Below, one piece after another: positions 47,513 through 54,460 of a stretch of 64,000 nucleotides of DNA. Each line of letters opens with the position of its first letter. Within the stretch, counting starts at the first letter, position 1. Under the pieces are notes generated by a model, which saw only the letters and a program-made list of their open reading frames with translations, made no database searches and was not told where the DNA came from. A program made the position numbers and the translations under genes. Source of the DNA: a filamentous cyanobacterium CCP2 (GTDB lineage: Bacteria; Cyanobacteriota; Cyanobacteriia; Elainellales; Elainellaceae); contig PVWD01000002.1 in NCBI GenBank assembly GCA_003003615.1, positions 26,186-90,185 of the forward strand, written 5' to 3'.

Positions 47513-47897
47513 GGTCTATCACTGATCCTCATTGGTAAGGTGGGCATTGCCCACCCTACGCTTACTGTGCCTTTACTCGGTTTTCTTTGATTACGAGTTA
47601 AAGTCAGCAGGAAGAGATTTATAAAATTTGTTGCATCCACCGTCAGAGATGGGCACAAGCCCAGGGGCGAGATCGGTCTAATGAGAAGAGATCGGTCTCG
47701 TTTTGTTTGTAACCTGTGCATTTACTGAGGGAAAATTCTTCAACCTATGGCTTGATATCCTAGGGCTAACGGAGCTTGCAACTTGCTGAATCTTAACGGT
47801 TGCAATCATAAAAAATTTGCTATCTTATACAGCCGATCGCGCAATCTAGCCCTCTCACTCCATCTACTCTGACGGTACACGACAATACGTTGATGCT
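47513..47897. other. DHS-like gene to DUF3747/SLH gene intergenic region
   Basis: About 385 bases. It contains a 25-base palindromic repeat (47535-47559) just after the DHS-like stop, which may double as a terminator. The rest is the leader and promoter of the SLH gene; nothing else recognised. Confidence 0.4.
47535..47559. repeat. GTAAGGTGGGCATTGCCCACCCTAC palindromic repeat, copy 1
   Basis: A near-perfect 25-base palindrome (arms GTAGGGTGGGCA/TGCCCACCCTAC type). Two other copies are at 54238-54262 and 63086-63110. Confidence 0.85.
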
Positions 47898-49106
47898 ATG
47901 AGACTTTCTTTCCGAAAACTGACCGTGATCGCAGTCATCACTGCGGTGCTAACGATTTTATTTACCAGCCGTCCTGTTCCTGCTGCCACATTTGGCCAAC
48001 GAGAAGTTGATCAAAGCCGTTTTATTGCGATTGCGGCTCCGGTGTCTGGAGGAACAGGTCATCAACTACTGATTTTGGAGCAACTTACAGAAGAACGCCC
48101 TTGCTGGCGTGAATTTAGCAGTCAGCCTGTGATTGTTGATCCGGTGCTGACAAATTTTGACTTTACGGGCATTTGTGGGCGCAGTACAGATAGTAATGGC
48201 TACTCTGTGCGGGTGAATGGTCAAGATTTGGGGTTAGAGTATAACCTCCGCGTCATGCGGCGAGAAAATGACCTGAGACTGTATGCTGTCACCGGAACGC
48301 GAGGCCAAACTGAAATCGAAATTGGACGAGCCTACGGGACAACCTCTGACTTTGCCCGAATTTATCTAAACCCTGGTTGGCGATTTACCAAACGGACGTT
48401 AGACGATCGCACCCTAGGGCATGTTTACCTCACCTATGAAGGACAGTTTCCCCCTGAACCGATCGCCAACCTGACTCCGCCTCCACCGCCCAGTTCCTTT
48501 GCCTTCCCCGACATTGCCAACGACACTTATGCTAATGAAATTCAGCAGGCGGTGCAAATTGGTTTCATTTCTGGCTTCCAGGACAATACGTTCCGCCCCA
48601 GAGAAACGCTGACCCGTGAGCAGTTGGTTTCAATGGTGTTGGAAGCATTGGTGCGAGTTCCGGGTTTGAATGTGGCGTTTCCATCGGCAGCGTCCGGCAA
48701 CCCTTACCGTGATGTGGATGCGTCTCGCTGGAGTGCGGCTAAGATTCAGTTTGCTCGCGATAACAATATTGTGAGCGGCTATGAAGATGGTACGTTCCGT
48801 CCAACGCAGGAAGTGACTCGTGCAGAAATGATGGCGGTGCTACGTCGCGCGGCTGAGTATGCCAAGTCTCGGCAAGGGGTTAGCACTGAGTTACAGCCAA
48901 CCCAGCAAACGTTTACCTTCTCGGATACCTCCGGCCATTGGGCAGAATCATTGATTAACCAGATGTCTGCTTACTGCGGTGTGGCAACTCCACTGAATGA
49001 GGCGGGAACTGCTTTTGCACCCAATACCGGAACCCAGCGGAACTATGCGGCGGCGGCAACGCTGAGAATGTTGGAGTGCAACACCCCTCAGACGGCACAA
49101 AATTAA
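47898..49106 (+). CDS. Exported DUF3747 protein with SLH domains
   Basis: A 402-residue protein with a signal peptide (MRLSFRKLTVIAVITAVLTI, cleavage near PVPAA). The DUF3747 domain (about residues 30-185) starts TFGQREVDQSRFIAIAAPVS, with CWREF and GICGRSTDSNGYSVRVNGQD. A proline-rich linker (PPPPPSS) leads to three surface-layer homology repeats (about 210-395: FPDIANDTYANEIQQAVQIG, YRDVDASRWSAAKIQFARDN, FSDTSGHWAESLINQM), which anchor proteins to the cell wall. The probable location is the cell surface. A strong terminator follows at 49206. Confidence 0.9.
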   Translation: MRLSFRKLTVIAVITAVLTILFTSRPVPAATFGQREVDQSRFIAIAAPVSGGTGHQLLILEQLTEERPCWREFSSQPVIVDPVLTNFDFTGICGRSTDSNGYSVRVNGQDLGLEYNLRVMRRENDLRLYAVTGTRGQTEIEIGRAYGTTSDFARIYLNPGWRFTKRTLDDRTLGHVYLTYEGQFPPEPIANLTPPPPPSSFAFPDIANDTYANEIQQAVQIGFISGFQDNTFRPRETLTREQLVSMVLEALVRVPGLNVAFPSAASGNPYRDVDASRWSAAKIQFARDNNIVSGYEDGTFRPTQEVTRAEMMAVLRRAAEYAKSRQGVSTELQPTQQTFTFSDTSGHWAESLINQMSAYCGVATPLNEAGTAFAPNTGTQRNYAAAATLRMLECNTPQTAQN

Positions 49107-49205
49107 TATGCTGTTTGTGCAGCGTTGGTAAAGCCTGTAAAACTGAGGACTGAGTGCTGAAACCTCACCTCATCCCACCTCTGGTTTTGACTGAATCACA
49201 TTTAC

Positions 49206-49235
49206 AAAGTGTCCTTTTAGGGAGGGCACTTTTTT
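49206..49235 (+). terminator. Rho-independent terminator after the SLH gene
   Basis: AAAGTGTCC (49206-49214) pairs with GGGCACTTT (49224-49232) with one wobble, followed by a T-run (49230-49235). About 100 bases after the stop. Confidence 0.85.
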
Positions 49236-49371
49236 ATTGGAGATAGGCCATTGGGGATGGGTCGGGAGGCGGTATGGAATCGTAGCAATTTTGACTTGAT
49301 TTGCCCGATTAATTGATGCTACGCTCATCAGCTATAGCTGTCCTTTGGGTTGCCTAAACCTGCAAGATGGC

Positions 49372-49554
49372 TGGACGACCTAGAGACGAATTCTCTAGCG
49401 GAGGTCAAGCGTGCCTACCAAGCAAAACGCCCAACCTCCTAACCACAGACTAAACCGGCTAGTCCGGGCTAGGGTGTATGATAGCACCCGATGCTCTCGG
49501 CTTGCCCTGTCTGTAAGCTGAGGGCTAGTCTCTAGGGTTTCTTCTAACCCTAGA
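49372..49554 (+). ncRNA. Candidate structured RNA leader upstream of a small protein
   Basis: A run of strong, closely packed inverted repeats on the plus strand, immediately upstream of the 82-residue gene. CTAGAGA/TCTCTAG (49380-49386/49392-49398); GGAGGT/ACCTCC (49400-49405/49434-49439) enclosing GCGT/ACGC (49409-49412/49427-49430) with a symmetric three-base internal loop; GACTA/TAGTC (49448-49452/49460-49464); GGGTG/CACCC (49472-49476/49485-49489); CTCGGCTT/AAGCTGAG (49496-49503/49515-49522, one wobble); and TCTAGGGTT/AACCCTAGA (49531-49539/49546-49554). The last stem ends just before the ribosome site AAGGAG. It matches no riboswitch I know. Its function, cis-regulator or separate RNA, is open. 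Confidence 0.5.
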
Positions 49555-49573
49555 TAAAGGAGTTTTCTCACTC

Positions 49574-49822
49574 ATGTTTCAAGAATTTATTGGTCTGCCT
49601 CCCAAAGGCGATCGGCTCATTTCGCCTGCCCGTCGTTCCGTCAAAATCCTGATGATCGGACAGCCGGAAGATGTGGAACTGACGATCGCTCGTCTATACC
49701 AATGTGGTTTCTGCCGAGTCGAAGACTGGTCACGTCCTTTACCCTTCTCACAAATTCAACAGGCAACCACCAAAGAACCGGGTGAAATTATGCGAATCTA
49801 CGTGCGATCGATGAATCTCTAA
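49574..49822 (+). CDS. Conserved small protein, paralogue of the one at 50090
   Basis: An 82-residue protein with no recognised family name. After a short lead (MFQEFIGLPPKGDRLISPAR) it reads VKILMIGQPEDVELTIARLY, then RVEDWSRPLP, ending GEIMRIYVRSM. The order strand-IG-helix-LY-helix-strand-P-strand resembles the shorter protein at 50090-50290. A ribosome site AAGGAG lies 11 bases upstream, right after the 9-base hairpin of the structured leader. The prediction is a small cytosolic alpha/beta protein. Confidence 0.6.
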   Translation: MFQEFIGLPPKGDRLISPARRSVKILMIGQPEDVELTIARLYQCGFCRVEDWSRPLPFSQIQQATTKEPGEIMRIYVRSMNL

Positions 49823-49940
49823 CTCATCCGGTTTGCGTTCTCATATCCGATCGTTTCTGTGTTCTAGAAATGAACGAATCTGGAAGCGATCGGATTTTGT
49901 TCACTTGGGAATGTAAATTGAATCACCCAGAATTCTTGTG

Positions 49941-49960
49941 AGGTGGGCATCTTGCCTGTC
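49941..49960. repeat. GGCATCTTGCC palindromic repeat copy
   Basis: AGGTGGGCATCTTGCCTGTC, an inverted copy of the GGCAGGCAAGATGCC core found in the dispersed repeats at 43309 and 59861. Confidence 0.5.
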
Positions 49961-50089
49961 TAGGCAGTATTTTAAAACCCTTTGATCCTCCCTAGTCCTC
50001 CTTAAGAAGGAGGGAACCGGATTGGAAGTCTCCCTTTTTAAGGGGGATTTCCGATGCACACGCTGTGCGAACAAACGCCGGTATCGACC

Positions 50090-50290
50090 CTAGCGCACCA
50101 GAACGGTCATGTATTTTCCAGTGGCAAAGGGAGCCGGAATGATGGGAGTAAATTGCACGCGATCGGTTGCGACTTTGCGGACGTAAAGCTCATTCATTAA
50201 GTGAATCACCTGATCGCGCGTACCGATAATCCAAAGTTGGGCCCGTTCATCCTGAGTGACGGGCAGCAGTTCATTGAACTCTGAAGACAT
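50090..50290 (-). CDS. Small conserved protein, paralogue of the one at 49574
   Basis: A 66-residue protein: AQLWIIGTRDQVIHLMNELY, then a strand RVQFTPIIPAP and the end GKYMTVLVR. The pattern (IIG..., LY, P-x-P, M-x-V-x-VR) parallels the 82-residue protein encoded 267 bases away on the opposite strand, so the two look like diverged copies in convergent orientation. The ATG at 50290 has an AAGGAA-like ribosome site. Function unknown. Confidence 0.6.
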   Translation of the reverse strand: MSSEFNELLPVTQDERAQLWIIGTRDQVIHLMNELYVRKVATDRVQFTPIIPAPFATGKYMTVLVR

Positions 50291-50836
50291 ATTTCGTTCC
50301 TTGCTGATGTTTTTAGGAAGAAAAGCCTAAGGTGTGGGGATTGTTTCTTGGGAATGCGAATTCAATCAAATCCTGATTTCCAGAAGTAGGGGTGTGGCAA
50401 TGCCAAACCCTGACACAGGTAATTTTTCAGGTTATTGAATTCACGATCCTCCGAAGAGGTTCTTTAGAAACCGTTCCCAAACATAGTTGTGCATCAGCAA
50501 GGCAGCCAAATTTAGACAGCATGATCTAAAATCAGACAGCCTGGCATTCTGCTCGTGACAGATGTTAGGTTAGCTGGTTAGGGTTGCTGGACACTTCCCT
50601 AATCAGCGTTACACCTCACCTTAAGCGGTTTGGTTGACTGGCTCGTTCGGGTGAAAAAACCAGTATCGCAACAGCATAAAGGATACGCGCCCAAAAATAC
50701 AAGCGTGTCCAGATACTTTTTTACCTATTTTTCGGTTTTCTCACTGGCAGGATGAATCACTGCACCCTTTCCATCCGCCACAAATAACCCCGATCGCCAA
50801 ACTTGCCAGCAGCCAACCAGCGATTCGTAAGATGGA
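50291..50836. other. Intergenic region, small protein to cobM
   Basis: About 546 bases without a gene. It contains a degenerate palindrome AGGGGTGTGGCAATGCCAAACCCT (about 50387-50410). That resembles the dispersed GTAGGGGTTTGGCAATGCC-type repeats of cyanobacteria. The promoter of the small minus-strand gene at its left end is expected here. Nothing else recognised. Confidence 0.4.
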
Positions 50837-51634
50837 TTATCTGGGGCGGAACAGGTGCGTGTGTTCAGGGTGATAGAGGCGCGATCGGCGATGATCTTTG
50901 AAGCCAGTTTGAATGGGCTTGAGGGCAGGGCTAATCAGGTAAAGCGTTGTCCGAATCAGGTTTTCCCGTTCCGTCACTTCTGCCATTTGGCTCAAAGGAA
51001 CCACCCAGATCTGCTCATCGGGCCAGCCGACACGGAAGCAAATTGCCACCGGGGTTTCTGCCCCATAGTGTTGCAGCAATTTTTCCTGAGATTCTTTCAC
51101 ATGGCGGGCACTCAAATATAAACAAAGGCTTGCCTGATGCGCCGCCAGCAACGCTAACTCTTCCGCTTCAGGAACCTGAGTCCGGCCGCTAATCCTTGTC
51201 AAAATGATGGTTTGCACCAACCCCGGCACCGTTAACTCCACATTGAGCCGAGCCGCCGCCGCCTGAAACGCACTAATGCCCGGAATTACCTCAAAGGGAA
51301 TTTCTGCCGCCGTTAATGCCTGAATCTGCTCATGAATCGCGCTATACAGGCTCGGATCACCCGACTGAAGGCGAACGACCGATTTGCCAGACCGCACCCG
51401 ATCGATCATCAATGGCAAGATGTCTTCCAGGGTTTTGTTTGCCGTCCGTATCACCTCAGCATCAGCCCGCACAATTTCCAAAATTTCCTGAGGCACCAGA
51501 GAGTCTGCAAACAGGATCACATCTGCCTGCATCAACAGCCTTTGGGCCTTAATCGTGAGCAATTCCGGATCTCCTGGCCCCGCCCCCACAAGATAAACCG
51601 CAGGAGAAAGGGCAACCTTAGGCAACTGATTCAT
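50837..51634 (-). CDS. cobM: Precorrin-4 C11-methyltransferase
   Basis: A 265-residue SAM-dependent methyltransferase of the cobalamin pathway (CobM/CbiF). Landmarks: VYLVGAGPGDPELLTIKAQR, ILFADSLVPQEIL, SGKSVVRLQSGDPSLYSAIH, FEVIPGISAFQAAAARLNVE and YLSARHVKESQEKL. It methylates C11 of the corrin ring precursor. Downstream of lgt on the same strand with about 265 bases between; no cobalamin riboswitch motif is visible in that gap. Confidence 0.94.
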   Translation of the reverse strand: MNQLPKVALSPAVYLVGAGPGDPELLTIKAQRLLMQADVILFADSLVPQEILEIVRADAEVIRTANKTLEDILPLMIDRVRSGKSVVRLQSGDPSLYSAIHEQIQALTAAEIPFEVIPGISAFQAAAARLNVELTVPGLVQTIILTRISGRTQVPEAEELALLAAHQASLCLYLSARHVKESQEKLLQHYGAETPVAICFRVGWPDEQIWVVPLSQMAEVTERENLIRTTLYLISPALKPIQTGFKDHRRSRLYHPEHTHLFRPR

Positions 51635-51803
51635 ACCCGTAAGATTTGTGATAGTTCGTCAAGATGTAACAGATAAAGATTTGGTTTCTCCGTGAAAACT
51701 TTGAAAACCTGAATCGTAATTTAAAAACTATATGAACTCGATCGGTTATTCCGGACACATCGCCCTATTTGAGTAAAAGTGGATGGTAGATGCACCCTGA
51801 TTC

Positions 51804-51829
51804 AAACCCCGGAGGACACTCTGGGGTTT
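51804..51829. terminator. Hairpin terminator between cobM and lgt
   Basis: AAACCCC-G-GAG, loop GACA, CTC-T-GGGGTTT (51804-51829) is a stem of 11 pairs with one G-T wobble. It lies 71 bases after the lgt stop; T-rich stretches follow on both strands. Confidence 0.75.
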
Positions 51830-51899
51830 TCTTCTAGTTGGGGTGAATAAATTGATTTGCCTCAGTACAGTGTCCAAACGGGTATCCTTTCTTGATCAA

Positions 51900-52772
51900 C
51901 TACTCATCGGGCAGGGTGGAAGACGGCGGCTCATTTTTTATACTGGAAACCACGTCTGGTAAGGGCCGATCGAATTTATAGAGCCATATCAGCCCTAACA
52001 ATCCTAGCGCAATCCCCAGCAGGCTTACGATTTGAGCAACGCGAAGCGGCCCCAGCATCAGGCTATCAGTACGGAGTCCTTCAATCCAAAAGCGACCCAA
52101 ACTGTAAGCCACCCAATACACCAGGAAAAGCGTTCCCCCCTTCAAGGGAGGGGCTGCCTTGAGACTCCGGAAAAACAGCACCATCAGCAGCGCAAACACC
52201 CCCAGATTCCACAGCGACTCATACAAAAAGGTCGGGTGAAAAAACTCAAACTGCTCAAATCCGGGTGGACGCTGCGCCGGAGGAATATACAACCGCCAGG
52301 GCAAATTCGTTGGGCCCCCAAACGCCTCAGCGTTAAAGAAATTTCCCCATCGGCCGATCGCCTGTCCCAAAATCAGAGACGGTGCAACCAGATCCGCCAA
52401 TTGCCAGAAGGAAATTCTGTGCCATCGGGCAAACAGTAACGCCGCCAAAATTCCCCCTAAAATTGCCCCATGAATGGCCAGCCCCCCCTGCCAAATGGCA
52501 AAAATCGCCCCTAAATTGTCTGCATAGTAGCTCCAGTTAAACAGCACATAATATAAACGCGCACTGGGAACGGCCGCCAAAACTAGCCAAATCGCTAGAT
52601 TGCTGATTAAATCTGGGTTGATTCCCCGCCGTTGGGCCAAATCAGACGACAAACTGACCCCGCAAATCACCGCCAGCCCAATCAGCAACCCATACCACCG
52701 AATGGCGATCGGGCCCCACTCAAACAAAATTGGCCCTGGAGAACTCAATTGGGCAATTACACTAACCATCAC
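51900..52772 (-). CDS. lgt: Prolipoprotein diacylglyceryl transferase
   Basis: A 290-residue inner-membrane enzyme that transfers diacylglycerol from phosphatidylglycerol to the lipobox cysteine of prolipoproteins, the first step of lipoprotein maturation. About seven membrane helices. The family signature [20 protein letters not shown] is complete, with [17 protein letters not shown] and [15 protein letters not shown] following the usual pattern. It carries a short acidic cytosolic tail. Upstream region lies against the TIGR02588 gene on the same strand. Confidence 0.96.
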   Translation of the reverse strand: MMVSVIAQLSSPGPILFEWGPIAIRWYGLLIGLAVICGVSLSSDLAQRRGINPDLISNLAIWLVLAAVPSARLYYVLFNWSYYADNLGAIFAIWQGGLAIHGAILGGILAALLFARWHRISFWQLADLVAPSLILGQAIGRWGNFFNAEAFGGPTNLPWRLYIPPAQRPPGFEQFEFFHPTFLYESLWNLGVFALLMVLFFRSLKAAPPLKGGTLFLVYWVAYSLGRFWIEGLRTDSLMLGPLRVAQIVSLLGIALGLLGLIWLYKFDRPLPDVVSSIKNEPPSSTLPDE

Positions 52773-52792
52773 TCAAACCTACCTTACTTGTA

Positions 52793-52815
52793 CAGACGCA
52801 ATATTTCGCGTCTTT
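52793..52815. repeat. AGACGCAATATTTCGCGTCT-type hairpin
   Basis: AGACGC/GCGTCT arms around AATATTTC, upstream of lgt. A relative at about 45174-45195 reads CAGACGTAACATTTCGCGCCTC. Small palindromes of this type recur between cyanobacterial genes. Confidence 0.45.
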
Positions 52816-52850
52816 GCATCGCCCTAATTCTTTCGCATCTCTGCTTCCAT

Positions 52851-53261
52851 TTAGGGCAATTTATAACTTGCAACTCGAATCATTAACTCACCTCGTTCCG
52901 GATCTTGGCTAAAAATAAAAGTGCCCTGCTGCTCCTCATCCGCCGAAAGAAAATCTATCTGTTGTTCCCCCATTTCTGCAACTTCTCCATTCACCATCAG
53001 TTCCCCCACCACCTGAACCGATTCCGCAATTCCGCCGCCCGTATTGGTCACGGTAAAGGGTACATAATATTGTCCTTGCTGTCGCTGAATTGCCGCCTGA
53101 TGGGTGACAGAAATGACAGGAGGCTGATCGTCTTGAGTAAACCAGACAAACAGCACCAAGCTAACCAGAATTAACACCACAAATGAGGTGATAGCAAAGG
53201 TGATCCATTCTGCGGAAATGTGGCGATTTTTGCGAAAAGATTGGCTCATCGATCGTTTCAT
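52851..53261 (-). CDS. TIGR02588 family protein
   Basis: A 136-residue protein with one N-terminal transmembrane helix (about residues 20-42, ITFAITSFVVLILVSLVLFV) and a periplasmic domain of about 90 residues: QGQYYVPFTVTNTGGGIAES, VQVVGELMVNG, EEQQGTFIFSQDPERGEL. This is the TIGR02588 pattern, a beta-sandwich-like domain of unknown function. Its ATG (53261) overlaps the stop of the upstream TIGR02587 gene as ATGA, so the two are translationally coupled. The longer open frame further upstream lies inside that gene in another frame. Confidence 0.8.
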   Translation of the reverse strand: MKRSMSQSFRKNRHISAEWITFAITSFVVLILVSLVLFVWFTQDDQPPVISVTHQAAIQRQQGQYYVPFTVTNTGGGIAESVQVVGELMVNGEVAEMGEQQIDFLSADEEQQGTFIFSQDPERGELMIRVASYKLP

Positions 53262-54175
53262 GTTGCGAGTCGTCCAGCGGCTCCACCGACTGTGGCAGGA
53301 AGCCCTAGGATAATGGTTTGCTTTAGCCACAGCGTCCAGGGATGTCCAAAGTTTAGCCGATGAAACAGCCACAGCATGAACGCCGCCGCTAAAAGGGATA
53401 CTAGATACGATACCAGGGTTTCGCTGAGGGGTCGTCGAAAGAGTCCCTGATAGTAGGGTCGGTTTTGCCGAGCGGTAAACCCAGCCACAAACACAATGCA
53501 GTAGGAAATGAGCAGGGATGCTCCAATCATCGCCAGCAACCAGGGAGCCGTAATGGCCGCCGCCAGCATGGGGACTTCATCGGTTGGGGCAATGTTAAAC
53601 GCGATGATGATAGCTCCGACCAGGGTTGCTCCAATACTGCCTAGGGTTTGCTGGAGCCTGGTATGCTGGGGGTGAGTTTTTTTAGTGCGTTCCTGGGAAG
53701 AAGAAGGATGGGGCGATCGGCTGTCATCGTCAGAAGGTTGAACCTTGTTTTGGGTCAGCAGAGTGGAACCCGCTAACGCCGCACCGATCGTAAAGGGCAT
53801 TCCTTCAATCACGACTTTACCCAAAGCTTCATCCAGCGGCGTACTCATTGTAATTTGCTGTAGCAGGGTTAAAACCAATGCCGTGCAAACCGCACCGATC
53901 GCAATCACATCAATACTGTCTCGGAGGGCCTGGGCAGGGCGATCGGGTTTCACCTGCCGAAATCCATCTGTGCGATTCAGTAAAAACGCAATCAAAAATG
54001 TAAACGCAAGTATTCCCAGCATCAGTGGAGGATTTGTCTCAGAACCAATCCACCATGCTTCCATTGTGTAGAGTAGTGGAATACCAAACAGAAATCCGCC
54101 GGATGCTCCCCGGACTAAATCTTCAAGTTCAGTTTTCCATTCTTGTTTATCAGGAAATGTAATTCGCCTTGCCAT
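53258..54175 (-). CDS. TIGR02587 family membrane protein
   Basis: A 305-residue integral membrane protein with about seven helices, of the TIGR02587 family, which is usually encoded beside TIGR02588, as here (ATGA overlap). Motifs: LVRGASGGFLFGIPLLYTME and EAWWIGSETNPPLMLGILAF near the N-terminus, IGAVCTALVLTLLQQITMST in the middle, and the end RLNFGHPWTLWLKQTIILGL. The frame is open upstream to 54319 but crosses a dispersed palindrome (54238-54262), so the start was set at 54175 (MARRITFPDK). Function unknown. Confidence 0.82.
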   Translation of the reverse strand: MARRITFPDKQEWKTELEDLVRGASGGFLFGIPLLYTMEAWWIGSETNPPLMLGILAFTFLIAFLLNRTDGFRQVKPDRPAQALRDSIDVIAIGAVCTALVLTLLQQITMSTPLDEALGKVVIEGMPFTIGAALAGSTLLTQNKVQPSDDDSRSPHPSSSQERTKKTHPQHTRLQQTLGSIGATLVGAIIIAFNIAPTDEVPMLAAAITAPWLLAMIGASLLISYCIVFVAGFTARQNRPYYQGLFRRPLSETLVSYLVSLLAAAFMLWLFHRLNFGHPWTLWLKQTIILGLPATVGGAAGRLAT

Positions 54176-54237
54176 TCTGTGGGGGAATCTCAATTTAACG
54201 GCTAAGTTTTGCCAGGACTTATGTAAAACCTTCAATT

Positions 54238-54262
54238 GTAGGATGGGCACTGCCCACCCTAC
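54238..54262. repeat. GTAGGATGGGCACTGCCCACCCTAC palindromic repeat, copy 2
   Basis: Second copy of the 25-base palindrome seen at 47535 and 63086; located just upstream of the TIGR02587 start. Confidence 0.85.
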
Positions 54263-54395
54263 GCCAAATCTGGAGGTATAAAACAGAGCTTGCGTCAGTC
54301 CTGTTTGCTTTAAAGGCATTGGCTCTCGATTTTAACTTGCCAGCTTATTCACCACATCCCCATAAAGGCAGACAGAATGCTCATTTCCTAAGGGG

Positions 54396-54451
54396 GCAGG
54401 CAAGATGCCCACTCCACAAGCCAATTAACCCATCAAATTTTTACCTTCCAT
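54396..54451. repeat. Relic of the ATGGAAGTTAA/GGCAGGCAAGATGCC element
   Basis: GGCAGGCAAGATGCCCACTC at 54396-54415 and TTTTTACCTTCCAT near 54438-54451 resemble the inner core and right end of the element at 59796-60008. Probably a decayed copy next to the amylase 3' end. Confidence 0.5.
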
Positions 54452-54460
54452 GCCAATCCA

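Larger units (their letters stand above)
49107..49573. other. Intergenic region with terminator and structured leader
   Basis: About 467 bases: the SLH gene terminator at the left, then a promoter region near 49240-49370, then the structured leader at 49372-49554 and the ribosome site. Confidence 0.5.

Noticed and set aside
51637..51899. Cobalamin riboswitch upstream of cobM
   Set aside because: No B12-box-like GCCACTG motif or suitable stems; only a terminator hairpin is present.
53262..53372. N-terminal extension of the TIGR02588 frame
   Set aside because: It lies within the upstream TIGR02587 coding frame and lacks the family pattern; the ATGA start is preferred.
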